From positions 1 through 64,000 of the forward strand of contig NZ_NFHE01000014.1 in NCBI RefSeq assembly GCF_002161235.1: 64,000 nucleotides of DNA, given 5' to 3'. Below, one piece after another: positions 51,851 through 59,866 of the stretch. Source of the DNA: Pseudoflavonifractor sp. An85. Lineage in GTDB: Bacteria; Bacillota; Clostridia; Oscillospirales; Oscillospiraceae. The stretch's first letter is position 1. Each line of letters begins with the position of its first letter. The notes under the pieces were generated by a model, which had not been told where the DNA came from, made no database searches, and saw nothing but the letters and a program-made list of their open reading frames with translations. The position numbers and the translations under genes are program-made.

Positions 51851-52984
51851 TCACACCTCTTGTCCGTCAATAAACACATGGGTCACTCTGCTGCGCCAGT
51901 CCAGGGGATGGCCATCCAGCACCACCAAATCCGCATCCTTACCCTGGGTGATGGACCCCATGCGGTGGTCCACCCCGGCGATGCAGGCGGCGTTGATGGT
52001 GATGGCCGCCAAGGCCTCTTCCTCATCCATGCCGCATCGGGCCGCCATGGCCGCGCACAACAACAGCTGCGGTGCCGTGGTCTCCGGGTGATCGGTGCAA
52101 ATAGCCACCTGTACCCCTGCCTTGGCCAGCGCTGCGGTGTTGCCCATAGACATCTGCCGCAGTTCTCCCTTGGAGCGGTCCGTGAGAATGGGCCCGGTAA
52201 TCACCGGAACCCCCTCTTGGGCCAAATAGTCCCCCACCAAATACCCTTCGGTGCCGTGGACAATGGCATAGTCCAGGCCAAACTCCTTGGCAATGCGAAT
52301 GGCCGTGGCAATATCATCGGCCCGGTGCACATGGAAATGGGCGGGAATCTCCCCTGCCACCACTCCACGCAGTGCTTCCATATCCGGATCAAAAGATGGC
52401 ATCTCCAGCTGGGCATCCGCCCGGGCTGTCTCCCACTTCACCTGATACTCCGAGGCACGGGTGAGCATTTCCCGAATCAGCGCCGCTGTTCCCATCCGGG
52501 TGGCTGGCCATCCGCTGCGCCCCTTAGGGTTCTCTCCCAGAGAGAATTTCATGGCTGCGGGAGCACGCACCACCATCTGGTCCACAATGCTCCCCGCCGT
52601 TTTCATCAAGAGGGCTTGTCCCGCAATGGGATTGGTGGACCCGGGGTGCACCATTACACAGGTCACCCCCGCCTCCCGGGCCTCCTTCACATAGGGGTCC
52701 ATGGGATTGATGCCATCTAGCACACGGATGTACGGAGTACACACCTGGGAGGTCTCGTTGAGGTCCTCCCCATCACATCCGCACAGGCCCAAATGGCAGT
52801 GCACATCAATGAGGCCAGGCAAAATGTGCCCCCCTCTGGCATCCATAGCCTCCTCTGGCTCCACACCAGAGGGCAAGTCGGCCATATGTCCCACCTGCTG
52901 AATTTTTCCCTGCTCTACCCGCACAAAGCCACTGTCGATAGTCTTTCCATCCATGGTGTGGACCACGCCGTTGAGAAGAATCAT
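51851..52984 (-). CDS. Imidazolonepropionase-like amidohydrolase
   Basis: 377 aa, amidohydrolase superfamily. N-terminal beta-sandwich start, then GLIDVHCHLGLCG (HxH metal site), AHFHVHRADD, VHGTEGY and AICTDHPETT (late Asp), ending ADLVVLDGHPL. Substrate unknown; relatives include imidazolonepropionase and prolidase-type enzymes. It is followed, 1 base after its stop, by the fumarase alpha gene, so the two are co-expressed, a pairing with no obvious pathway logic. GGAGGGGG lies just before the ATG. Confidence 0.85.
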   Translation of the reverse strand: MILLNGVVHTMDGKTIDSGFVRVEQGKIQQVGHMADLPSGVEPEEAMDARGGHILPGLIDVHCHLGLCGCDGEDLNETSQVCTPYIRVLDGINPMDPYVKEAREAGVTCVMVHPGSTNPIAGQALLMKTAGSIVDQMVVRAPAAMKFSLGENPKGRSGWPATRMGTAALIREMLTRASEYQVKWETARADAQLEMPSFDPDMEALRGVVAGEIPAHFHVHRADDIATAIRIAKEFGLDYAIVHGTEGYLVGDYLAQEGVPVITGPILTDRSKGELRQMSMGNTAALAKAGVQVAICTDHPETTAPQLLLCAAMAARCGMDEEEALAAITINAACIAGVDHRMGSITQGKDADLVVLDGHPLDWRSRVTHVFIDGQEV

Positions 52985-53035
52985 GTTCCCCCTCCTTTCG
53001 ACCGTATTTTTCTCTTGGACTTGCTATACTGATTT

Positions 53036-53133
53036 CTGCGGTGAATCCGCAGCACGGGAAGCCCCGTGCAGTCATTCCATTCTCCCGCGCAACAAACCAC
53101 TGGGCTTCCTCTGCGCAGAGGAAGCCACTTTTT
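53036..53133 (+). ncRNA. Candidate small RNA in a structured intergenic region
   Basis: An extended -10 (TGCTATACT, 53022-53030) is followed by three hairpins: CTGCGG/CCGCAG (53036-53052), GCACGGG/CCCGTGC (53052-53069) and a perfect 24-base palindrome (53103-53126) followed by ACTTTTT, which could be its terminator. No frame fits. It could equally be the structured leader of the minus-strand amidohydrolase gene. No known RNA class recognised. Confidence 0.3.
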
Positions 53134-53147
53134 ATGCGAAAAAAATA

Positions 53148-53167
53148 GGGCGGGCTTTCGCCCGCCC
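53148..53167 (-). terminator. Terminator of the yab/divIC operon
   Basis: GGGCGGGC / GCCCGCCC with loop GAAA on the minus strand, followed by TATTTTTTT. Intrinsic terminator just after the S1-domain gene. Confidence 0.88.
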
Positions 53168-53182
53168 CCTAAGAGCACCGAA

Positions 53183-53656
53183 TCAGCGGCGGCCGCGACG
53201 GCTGCTGCGCTTCTCATTCATATGCAGCTCGGAGAGCTTGCTGTCCGAACTGGCCATAAACTGTTTGAGCTGATCCTCAAAGCTCACAGGCCCCTTGGGC
53301 TGGGGCGGTGCTGCCTGGAAGCTGTTCACGCCCGGTCTGCGGTTGGGACGACGCTCTCCGCCGTTCTCCCCTCGATGTCCAGCAGGACGAGGACCCGGCC
53401 GACGCTCCGGACGGGCCGGAGGCGGAAGCGCCTGCTTCATGGACAAATTGATCCGGTTGTTGTCATCAATGCCGATCACCTTCACCGTCACCGTCTGTCC
53501 CTCATTGATGTGCTCATGAATGTCGTTGACATAGGTATAAGCAATCTCAGAAATGTGGACAAGACCGGAACGATTCTCCGGCAAAGACACAAACGCGCCA
53601 AACTTGGTGATCCCAGTCACCTTTCCTTCCAGGATGGATCCAACTTCAAACCCCAT
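53183..53656 (-). CDS. yabR: S1 RNA-binding domain protein, YabR-like
   Basis: 157 aa. S1 domain at 1-72 (GSILEGKVTGITKFGAFVSL, GLVHISEIA, INLSMKQA), then a Pro/Arg/Gly-rich disordered region and a basic C-terminus (SSRRGRR). YabR is the usual last gene of yabP-yabQ-divIC-yabR; it probably binds RNA. I start at MGFEVG (53656); the frame from TTG 53680 includes a possible GAGAGG site. Confidence 0.88.
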   Translation of the reverse strand: MGFEVGSILEGKVTGITKFGAFVSLPENRSGLVHISEIAYTYVNDIHEHINEGQTVTVKVIGIDDNNRINLSMKQALPPPARPERRPGPRPAGHRGENGGERRPNRRPGVNSFQAAPPQPKGPVSFEDQLKQFMASSDSKLSELHMNEKRSSRRGRR

Positions 53657-53707
53657 AGACTTCTCTTTTCCCTCTCCCAATTTTTTCAGAGCATTTTTCG
53701 CTCCGTT

Positions 53708-53986
53708 TTATTTGGACGTATCCACAAAGCGAATCTCGTCCGGTTCCATGAGCCCCAACATCGCTCTGGCAATATCTGCCAGATAATTGGGGTCACTGCT
53801 GTGCTGCATGTCGCTGGTCAGAGCGTCGTTTTCGTCTTGCTGCTCCTGAACCTGCTGGGCCAGCTCGTCTCGCTTTGCCTCTGCTGCGGTCAACTGAGTC
53901 CTCATGGACAGCAACGCGATGACGCCGGCCACCAGGAGTACCAGGACCAAAAGCTTTGTGCCAATGCCTGCGCGTTTGACCTTCAC
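53708..53986 (-). CDS. divIC: Septum formation initiator, DivIC/FtsB-like
   Basis: 92 aa. Short cytoplasmic basic start, one TM helix (about 10-28), a coiled coil (QLTAAEAKRDELAQQVQEQQ) and a short extracellular tail with the family phrase YLADIARAMLGLMEPDEI. It is part of the divisome with FtsL/DivIB. GTG 53986 has AGGAGG 9 bases upstream, better than the ATGs near 54025. Its first 190 bases overlap the yabQ frame. Confidence 0.88.
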   Translation of the reverse strand: MKVKRAGIGTKLLVLVLLVAGVIALLSMRTQLTAAEAKRDELAQQVQEQQDENDALTSDMQHSSDPNYLADIARAMLGLMEPDEIRFVDTSK

Positions 53987-54443
53987 TATGGCTAGCCTCC
54001 TTTTCCACATGTGCATCAACATCATATACGACGTTTATTCTATACCATTTGAGCCATTTTTGAAAGTCTTTTTTTGAATTTTTCAAAACTTTTTTTGTTT
54101 TCCCCGCTGCTCCCCGGGCTGGAGCCGTGCAAATATGCAAAATTCGGCGCACCAGAGCAAAACATTTCACAAAAACAGGGAGCAGAATCCGACTGATGGT
54201 GGTCAAATATGCCACACCGCCCAACAAAAATGCCACCGCGTGATACACGCGCACCACGCCGCTGCTGAGCACCAGCGCATGGGCAAACACCATCACCGCT
54301 GCACTGAACCAGAACACTACATCCAGGATAAACCACACCCAACGCATGGTATAACATCGGCGTACTCCCCGCATCAGGTCGTAAAACACACCCAGGCCCA
54401 GGCCCAGCAAGAAACCTTGCCCGAGAACCTGAGCCTGAGTCAT
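53793..54443 (-). CDS. yabQ: Spore cortex biosynthesis protein YabQ, with unusual C-terminal overlap
   Basis: 216 aa as read. Residues about 1-110 are a typical YabQ: four TM helices with GLGLGVFYDLMRGVRRC and the basic region ending KKDFQKWLKWYRI. YabQ would normally stop about there; here the frame stays open and runs 194 bases into divIC, adding about 75 Arg/His-rich residues read out of frame from divIC. Poly-A/T runs near 54060-54095 could hide a frameshift. YabQ is needed for cortex formation in spores. The start is 54443 with GGGAG 8 bases upstream (alternative 54458). Confidence 0.75.
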   Translation of the reverse strand: MTQAQVLGQGFLLGLGLGVFYDLMRGVRRCYTMRWVWFILDVVFWFSAAVMVFAHALVLSSGVVRVYHAVAFLLGGVAYLTTISRILLPVFVKCFALVRRILHICTAPARGAAGKTKKVLKNSKKDFQKWLKWYRINVVYDVDAHVEKEASHSEGQTRRHWHKAFGPGTPGGRRHRVAVHEDSVDRSRGKARRAGPAGSGAARRKRRSDQRHAAQQ

Positions 54444-54461
54444 CACGTTGACTCCCATGTT

Positions 54462-54743
54462 TTAGCCAAACAGTCGGGAGAGAAATCCCCGTGCACTGCG
54501 ATCCACACTGTCTTCGTAGCACAAGGTATCAATCTTTCCCTCCACCTTCAGGTCTCCGCCGTCCAAGGCCAGCTTTTCAATGCGCAGTCCCTCCCCGGTG
54601 ATGGTCAGGACACCCTGGATGGTGGTGAGCACAATGTGGGTATCGTCAAACACGTCCACACCCTCTACCCCGGATACCATCAAACTTCGCCGGTCCTCCA
54701 TGGACACATGATGTATGGTCGAGGCCGTTACCTCGTATCCCAT
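54462..54743 (-). CDS. yabP: Sporulation protein YabP
   Basis: 93 aa, YabP/YqfC fold. MEDRRSLMVSGVEGVDVFDD and LTTIQGVLTITGEGLRIEKL are diagnostic. YabP acts with YabQ in spore coat/cortex assembly. The ATG at 54743 has AAGAGGGG upstream and lies 4 bases after the AI-2E-type gene stop, so that gene may be co-transcribed. Confidence 0.92.
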   Translation of the reverse strand: MGYEVTASTIHHVSMEDRRSLMVSGVEGVDVFDDTHIVLTTIQGVLTITGEGLRIEKLALDGGDLKVEGKIDTLCYEDSVDRSARGFLSRLFG

Positions 54744-54747
54744 AGAA

Positions 54748-55920
54748 TCACCCCTCTTCGTCAGATGATTCATCTATATGGGGTTTGTCCGTGGTATATT
54801 CCCCCTTTTGGGGTAGACGACGGCGAAGATCATACTTCAAAATGGTGTACACCACAGCAGTGATGGGTACGCTGATGACCAGACCCACAAAACCAAGCAG
54901 GCTGCTGCCCACGGTGACTGCTGCCAGCACCCAGATGCCGGGGAGGCCCAGAGAGGTACCCACCACACGAGGGTAGATCAGGTTGCCCTCCAGCTGTTGC
55001 AAGATGGCCAAGAATACCAGGAACCAGAATGCCTTGATGGGACTGATCATAGCCAGCAGCAAAGCGGCCAGCACCGCACCAATGTAGGCGCCCGCCACAG
55101 GAATGAGGGCGGAAACGCCGATGATAACGGAAATCAAGGGCGCATAGTCAAAGCGGAACACCACCATACCTAAAAAGCACAAGCTCCCCAGAATGCACGC
55201 CTCGGTGAGCTGGCCAGAGACATATTTGGTGAAGGTGTCCGCCGTCAGCCTTGTCACGTCCAACACATGGCGAGCAATGTTCTCCGGCAGGTAGACAATC
55301 ACCAACCGACGGCACTGCGCCACCAGCTTGGGCCCACCAGAGAGCATATACACGGAAAACACAAAGGAAATTACACCTGTGACCACCGCAGACACCAAGG
55401 TGCTGGTGGCAGAAATCAGGTGCGGGATCGTTCCGGTAAGGGTTGCCAACACTTGGTCAAAAGCGTTGCTCAAAATCTCGCTGATTTTATTGGACAAATT
55501 CAAGGTGGCCAGAGATTCCAGAGAGAGCTTCTCCACCACAAACTCAAACACAGCTTGGAGGTTCGCGGCGTACACGTTCATGTTGCCCGCAAATCGCTGG
55601 ATGCTGCGAGTCAGCTCAGGCACCACCAGCGAAATCAGAATTCCAAACACTGCAAACAAGATGAGATAAGCCGTGGTCACCGCCAAAGGCCGAGCCAGAC
55701 GCTCCCACCGTTTTCCCAGCCCGCGGCTGTACACCCGCACAAAAAAATTGCAGGGGCGGCTGAGAATAAAGGCAATGGCAAACCCAATGAAAATGGGACG
55801 GAAGGCCACCAACACCCCGGCTCCCCAGTCTAAGATCACATCAATCTTTACAATCACAACCACCAGTGCTACCGCATAGGTGATCAACAACAGCATATTA
55901 CGAAACAATCGGTTGTCCAA
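54748..55920 (-). CDS. AI-2E/YdiK-family membrane permease
   Basis: 390 aa, seven to eight TM helices, with the C-terminal family region GVSALIPVAGAYIGAVLAAL and IYPRVVGTSLGLPGIWVL. The family is called AI-2E transporters, though many members are Na+/H+ or unknown exporters. AAGGAG is 8 bases before TTG 55920, preferred over GTG 55929, which touches that site. The acidic tail (DESSDEEG) precedes yabP. Confidence 0.85.
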   Translation of the reverse strand: MDNRLFRNMLLLITYAVALVVVIVKIDVILDWGAGVLVAFRPIFIGFAIAFILSRPCNFFVRVYSRGLGKRWERLARPLAVTTAYLILFAVFGILISLVVPELTRSIQRFAGNMNVYAANLQAVFEFVVEKLSLESLATLNLSNKISEILSNAFDQVLATLTGTIPHLISATSTLVSAVVTGVISFVFSVYMLSGGPKLVAQCRRLVIVYLPENIARHVLDVTRLTADTFTKYVSGQLTEACILGSLCFLGMVVFRFDYAPLISVIIGVSALIPVAGAYIGAVLAALLLAMISPIKAFWFLVFLAILQQLEGNLIYPRVVGTSLGLPGIWVLAAVTVGSSLLGFVGLVISVPITAVVYTILKYDLRRRLPQKGEYTTDKPHIDESSDEEG

Positions 55921-56010
55921 ACTCAGCACTCCTTCGCTTTGACACTTCCACCACAGTGTATCATTTTACCCACCTTACGTCAACGAATATCAAAGTTGAG
56001 TAGGTTCTCT

Positions 56011-56889
56011 TCAAAAGGAGTTGCGCACATCATCGCCGCGGGCCTGTTCCAAATTCATCAGCTTTTTCCGGGCCGCAGAATGGGTCAGCATGGCCGCCAG
56101 TAACTCCCGATCATCCGTCTCGATAGCACGACGGTACGCCGCCAGCCGTCCCTCCAGCCGCCGCACTGTCTGGCTCAGCGCCTCCCGGTTGAGGCTGAAC
56201 AGCTGGGTCCACAAGGGAACATCCAGGGCAGCCACTCGGGTGCAGTCACGGAACGAGCCGCCCTCAAATCCCCGGCAGGAGAACAGCTCCTCATCATCGC
56301 ACACCGACAGTGCAATGATGTGCATGAGCTGGCTGGTATATGCGATCATCTCATCGTGGCGCTCCGGCGTGGTGTGAATCACATCACGGAACTGGCAGAA
56401 GCGGGCCATCCGCTCCACCAATTCTACGTGCTCATCACTCACATCCGGGGTAGGCGTCATAATAAAATGGGTGTTGCGAAACAGTCCAGCTTCCGCATTG
56501 TCAATGCCGGAGACCTCCTTGCCCGCCATGGGGTGGCAGCCAATAAAGTCCACATGTTCGGGCAGGCACTTGGCCCCCTCCACAATGGCCCGTTTCACAC
56601 CGCATACGTCCACAATCACGCTTCCCGGCTGAAACCGGTTTCGGTGCTCCTCCAAAAAGGACACGATCCCCTGGGGGTCCTGGGCCAAAATGACCACGTC
56701 CGCTCCAGGAAGCTCCGCTGCTGCATCATAGGTCACGCGATGGGCGGCGCGTCTCTCCACAGCCTTTTGATAGGTGGAGGCAGAGCGCACCACGCCTACC
56801 ACCTCGTAATCTTCAAATCCCTGCAACGCCATAGCCATGGAGCCTCCAATCAGGCCCAATCCCACAACCACGATGCGCTTTTGTTCCAT
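56011..56889 (-). CDS. tyrA: Prephenate dehydrogenase
   Basis: 292 aa TyrA. Rossmann motif VVVGLGLIGGSMA at the start, catalytic-region GCHPMAGKEVSG and the helical dimer domain with FEGGSFRDCTRVA. It makes 4-hydroxyphenylpyruvate for tyrosine. No ACT domain is present, so feedback is by other means. I place the start at 56889 because TyrA begins a few residues before the Rossmann strand; the frame is open to 56949 with other possible starts. Promoter at 56963-56991. No other aromatic genes are nearby. Confidence 0.9.
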   Translation of the reverse strand: MEQKRIVVVGLGLIGGSMAMALQGFEDYEVVGVVRSASTYQKAVERRAAHRVTYDAAAELPGADVVILAQDPQGIVSFLEEHRNRFQPGSVIVDVCGVKRAIVEGAKCLPEHVDFIGCHPMAGKEVSGIDNAEAGLFRNTHFIMTPTPDVSDEHVELVERMARFCQFRDVIHTTPERHDEMIAYTSQLMHIIALSVCDDEELFSCRGFEGGSFRDCTRVAALDVPLWTQLFSLNREALSQTVRRLEGRLAAYRRAIETDDRELLAAMLTHSAARKKLMNLEQARGDDVRNSF

Positions 56890-56962
56890 GTATACCACGT
56901 TCCCTTCTTCCCATACAGCTGCCATATTCTCCACCTGACGGCGTGACATCTATCTTGCATGC

Positions 56963-56991
56963 AGTTTAACACTTTTAACCGCAAAAGTCAA
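56963..56991 (-). promoter_or_regulatory. tyrA promoter
   Basis: Minus-strand TTGACT (complement at 56986-56991), 17-base spacer, TAAACT (complement at 56963-56968). Confidence 0.65.
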
Positions 56992-57003
56992 TGTCCATCC
57001 AAC

Positions 57004-57032
57004 TTGCGCAGAATGGGGGGCTATGCTACAAT
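57004..57032 (+). promoter_or_regulatory. Thioesterase gene promoter
   Basis: Plus-strand TTGCGC at 57004-57009, 17-base spacer, TACAAT at 57027-57032; divergent from the tyrA promoter. Confidence 0.55.
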
Positions 57033-57074
57033 ATGCATTATAAATTAAAAATGAACATCAAGGAGTAACGCTGT

Positions 57075-57530
57075 ATGGCCATTGAACTTACCACACCGGA
57101 ATTGACCCAGGCCGTCCAGAACGCACTGGCCCGCCTGTTTTCCCCCTGTGACCCCGATCAGCCCAACCTGCACTTGTGCCCTCGTCTGGTCTCCTGTGAC
57201 GGACCATCCCTCACCATTGAGCTGGAGCACGACACCAAGCCTTGGGCCGCCAATCCCATGGGAATCGTACATGGCGGCGTGTTGGCCACTATTTTGGACA
57301 ACGCCATGGGGCTCACCTGTTGCTGTCTGTACGACCACTTCACCCCAACCATCAGTATGAACATCACCTATTCCAGGCCGGTGCCCATCCCCGAAACGAT
57401 CCGGCTACGGGTGGAGGTCATTCTGTCTGGTAGCACTACCGCTCAGCTTCAAGCCCAAATTTACCTTCCCTCCCAGCCCAACCGCATCCTGGTCTCCGCC
57501 ACCGGAGTGTACTGCTCCCGAGTAAAATAA
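57075..57530 (+). CDS. PaaI-type hotdog thioesterase
   Basis: 151 aa, 4HBT fold. The family helix NPMGIVHGGVLATILDNAMG carries the conserved HGG and the acid, followed by SMNITYSRPVP. It hydrolyses acyl- or aryl-CoA thioesters. AAGGAG is upstream of ATG 57075. It converges on the GntR regulator, with the CoA-dependent operon beyond, which may be a functional hint. Confidence 0.85.
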   Translation: MAIELTTPELTQAVQNALARLFSPCDPDQPNLHLCPRLVSCDGPSLTIELEHDTKPWAANPMGIVHGGVLATILDNAMGLTCCCLYDHFTPTISMNITYSRPVPIPETIRLRVEVILSGSTTAQLQAQIYLPSQPNRILVSATGVYCSRVK

Positions 57531-57538
57531 GAGAACAA

Positions 57539-57571
57539 CGGCAGGCAACCTTTTTTCATGGTTGCCTGCCG
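57539..57571. terminator. Bidirectional terminator
   Basis: CGGCAGGCAACC / GGTTGCCTGCCG with a 9-base loop followed by CTTTTAC, between the convergent thioesterase and GntR genes. Confidence 0.85.
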
Positions 57572-57582
57572 CTTTTACTTTC

Positions 57583-58323
57583 TCATTGATACTTCAGCTC
57601 ACTGCCAAAGGCCTTCAAATGCTCTTCCATGGCTTTTTGAGCCTGCACCGCATCATGCTCACGGATGGCCTGGAAAATAGCCAGATGCATGGAGTGAACC
57701 CGGCGGACCATGGCATTCCGCTCCTCCTCTGACATAGTGGCCATCTTCTTTTTGGCAAAAGACCGGTTCAACCGGCTGAATACCCGGCTGAAAATCTGGC
57801 TCACATCATTCTTGGCCGCCTTGGCCACCAATCCGTGAAAGCCGGAGTCCATGTCCACGAAGTCCTCGCTGTTGGCAATGGCAGCCTCCATCTTGGCCAG
57901 ATACTGCTCTATGGCCTGGATATCCTCCGGAGTGCAGCGCTGGGCCGCCCAGCCAGCCGTAGCCAACTCACTGGCCAGACGATACTCCGCAATATCATCT
58001 AGACTTACCATACCGATGCGCAGGGCATCGGTGAGTGAATTCTCCAGATTTTTGTTGTTGGGGTGCATAACCACCGCTCCGCTACTGCCCGGAATGGTAC
58101 GGATGTACCCGGAACGCTCCAGCATGCGCAACGCCTCCCGCACCGTGGGGCGACTGCGGTGAAAGGTCTCCATCATGCTTCGCTCGCTGGGCAGCCGGTC
58201 ATCCGGTTTCAGATCCCCGCACAGAATCAACTCGCGAATTTGCTCATAAATTGCCTCACTGGCCCGCTTCGTCTCCACAGGATGGAACATAGACAGGGCC
58301 GATGCCCGTTCTTCCTTCGGCAT
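57583..58323 (-). CDS. GntR/FadR-family transcriptional regulator
   Basis: 246 aa: N-terminal winged helix (RLPSERSMMETFHRSRPTVR, then EALRMLERSGYIRT) and a C-terminal all-helical FCD domain with metal-site-type residues (EYRLASELATAG, HGLVAKAA, HSMHLAIFQAI, EEHLKAF). FCD regulators of this type (LldR, PdhR, FadR) respond to carboxylates such as lactate or pyruvate. ATG 58323 is 10 bases after AAGGAGG; GTG 58332 touches the site. It follows the GlcD-EtfAB operon on the same strand and probably controls it. Confidence 0.88.
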   Translation of the reverse strand: MPKEERASALSMFHPVETKRASEAIYEQIRELILCGDLKPDDRLPSERSMMETFHRSRPTVREALRMLERSGYIRTIPGSSGAVVMHPNNKNLENSLTDALRIGMVSLDDIAEYRLASELATAGWAAQRCTPEDIQAIEQYLAKMEAAIANSEDFVDMDSGFHGLVAKAAKNDVSQIFSRVFSRLNRSFAKKKMATMSEEERNAMVRRVHSMHLAIFQAIREHDAVQAQKAMEEHLKAFGSELKYQ

Positions 58324-58360
58324 GGCTCTCACGCCTCCTTATTGATGCACAGTTGTGTAT

Positions 58361-58389
58361 ATTTTATCATAGCTTTTTCATGAATTCAA
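58361..58389 (-). promoter_or_regulatory. Promoter of the GntR regulator
   Basis: Minus-strand TTGAAT (complement at 58384-58389), 17-base spacer, TAAAAT (complement at 58361-58366). The regulator thus has its own promoter, separate from the upstream operon. Confidence 0.65.
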
Positions 58390-58411
58390 GTTATATAATC
58401 CTGTTGGAGAC

Positions 58412-58445
58412 AAAAAGGGAGGCGAATGGATACGCCTCCCTTTTT
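58412..58445 (-). terminator. Terminator of the GlcD-Etf operon
   Basis: GGGAGGCG / CGCCTCCC with an 8-base loop, A-run on one side and T-run on the other, so on the minus strand it ends in TTTTT. It lies directly after the GlcD-like gene, whose stop codon abuts the stem. Confidence 0.88.
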
Positions 58446-59854
58446 TACTTCCCGCAAACTTTTCCAGGATTGAGCAGTCCCTTGGGATCAAAGGCCCGTT
58501 TCACACCGCGCATCAGGTCCATGGTGACTTGCCCCATGGATTTTTCCAGATAGGACAGCTTAGCAGAGCCGATGCCATGCTCGCCAGAAACCATGCCCCC
58601 CAGTTCTGCGGCCTTGTCATACGCCAGGTCCATAAACCGCTGGGCTCGCTGCACAAACTCCTCCTGGGGCAAATCCAGGTGAGCACACACGTTCACATGA
58701 CAGTTGCCATCTCCGGCGTGGCCACTGGCCAGAACCGCCAGGCCCACCTCGTCCTCCAGACCGGTCACGTAGTTGATAAACTCCGGAATCTGAGGAATGG
58801 GCACCACCACGTCGCACTCGTCCGACTGCTCGTACTTGGCCAAAATGGCCTCCAAAGTGGAACTGCGCACCATCCAAGCGTTGCGAATGGCATCGGGGGT
58901 ATCGTACACGATGACATCCAACGCGCCATTCTCCAAGAAGGTCTCAGCGGCCTTCTCCATGATCTCGTCCAGTTCTTCCTCCTTTTGGCAGTCAAAAGTG
59001 GACAGCAGATAGGCCTCTACCTCTTCCCCGTCTGCTTTGTAGGGGTAGACCGTCTTGCCCAGAAACTCGTGGATCATCTCCACATTTCCCCGGGGCATAA
59101 ACTCCAGCGCCTGGGGATCCAGGCCAGCCATCTTTACCTGGGGCACACAGGAAATGGCGCTGTTGAGGTCGGGGAACAGACCCAGCAGAGACACATTTTG
59201 CTTGGGCTGGGGAATCACTTTCAGGCTCAGCTCGGTAATAATACCCAGGGTGCCCTCAGAGCCGATCATCAAGTGCATCAGGCTGTACCCAGAGCTGGTC
59301 TTGCTCGCCTCTGCACCAAAGCGGACAATTTCTCCGTTGGGAAGCACCACAGTCATGGCCTTCACATAGTCCCGGGTGGTGCCGTACTTCACCGCGCGCA
59401 TACCGCCGGCGTTGGTGGACACGTTGCCGCCCACAGTGGCAAACTTCTCGCCGGGATCGGGGGGATACATGACCCCTTTCTCCATGCAGTCGTTGGCCAG
59501 ATCGTTGAGCAGCACGCCGGACTGCACCCGAACGGTGAAGTTCTCCAGGTCATAGCCCAGAATCTGATTCATCTTGGTGGTATCCACAATGACACCGCCC
59601 CCAAAGGCCACACAGCCGCTGCACAGGCCGGTACCTGCACCCCGGGGAATGATGGGCAGGTCGTTGTCATAGCAAATCTTACACACGGCGGCGGTCTCCT
59701 GGGTGTTGGTCACCTCCACCACCGCATCGGGCATGGCTTCCCCATAGATAGGCATCTCGTCGTGGGCGTAGTCGGCCTTAATGGCCTCCCCCACATACAC
59801 GCGGCCGGGAACGGCCTGCTCCAGTTGAGCAATGATATCTGCATGCAATGCCAT
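58445..59854 (-). CDS. GlcD-like FAD-dependent 2-hydroxyacid dehydrogenase
   Basis: 469 aa. FAD-binding type-4 domain (about 35-220) with IIPRGAGTGLCSGCVA and PPDPGEKFATVGGNVSTNAGG in part, then a FAD-oxidase C-terminal domain with GHAGDGNCHVNV and SGEHGIGSAKLSYL, the metal/substrate histidines. Members oxidise lactate, glycolate or 2-hydroxyglutarate. Directly following etfB-etfA, it matches the layout of the electron-confurcating lactate dehydrogenase LctBCD of Acetobacterium. It is the last gene of the operon, before a terminator and the GntR regulator. Substrate inferred. Confidence 0.88.
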   Translation of the reverse strand: MALHADIIAQLEQAVPGRVYVGEAIKADYAHDEMPIYGEAMPDAVVEVTNTQETAAVCKICYDNDLPIIPRGAGTGLCSGCVAFGGGVIVDTTKMNQILGYDLENFTVRVQSGVLLNDLANDCMEKGVMYPPDPGEKFATVGGNVSTNAGGMRAVKYGTTRDYVKAMTVVLPNGEIVRFGAEASKTSSGYSLMHLMIGSEGTLGIITELSLKVIPQPKQNVSLLGLFPDLNSAISCVPQVKMAGLDPQALEFMPRGNVEMIHEFLGKTVYPYKADGEEVEAYLLSTFDCQKEEELDEIMEKAAETFLENGALDVIVYDTPDAIRNAWMVRSSTLEAILAKYEQSDECDVVVPIPQIPEFINYVTGLEDEVGLAVLASGHAGDGNCHVNVCAHLDLPQEEFVQRAQRFMDLAYDKAAELGGMVSGEHGIGSAKLSYLEKSMGQVTMDLMRGVKRAFDPKGLLNPGKVCGK

Positions 59855-59866
59855 GATATACCCTCC

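Noticed and set aside
53036-53133. 6S RNA or SRP RNA in the structured gap
   Set aside because: The 6S central bubble and the SRP GGAAG apical motif could not be found, so it is kept only as an unnamed candidate.
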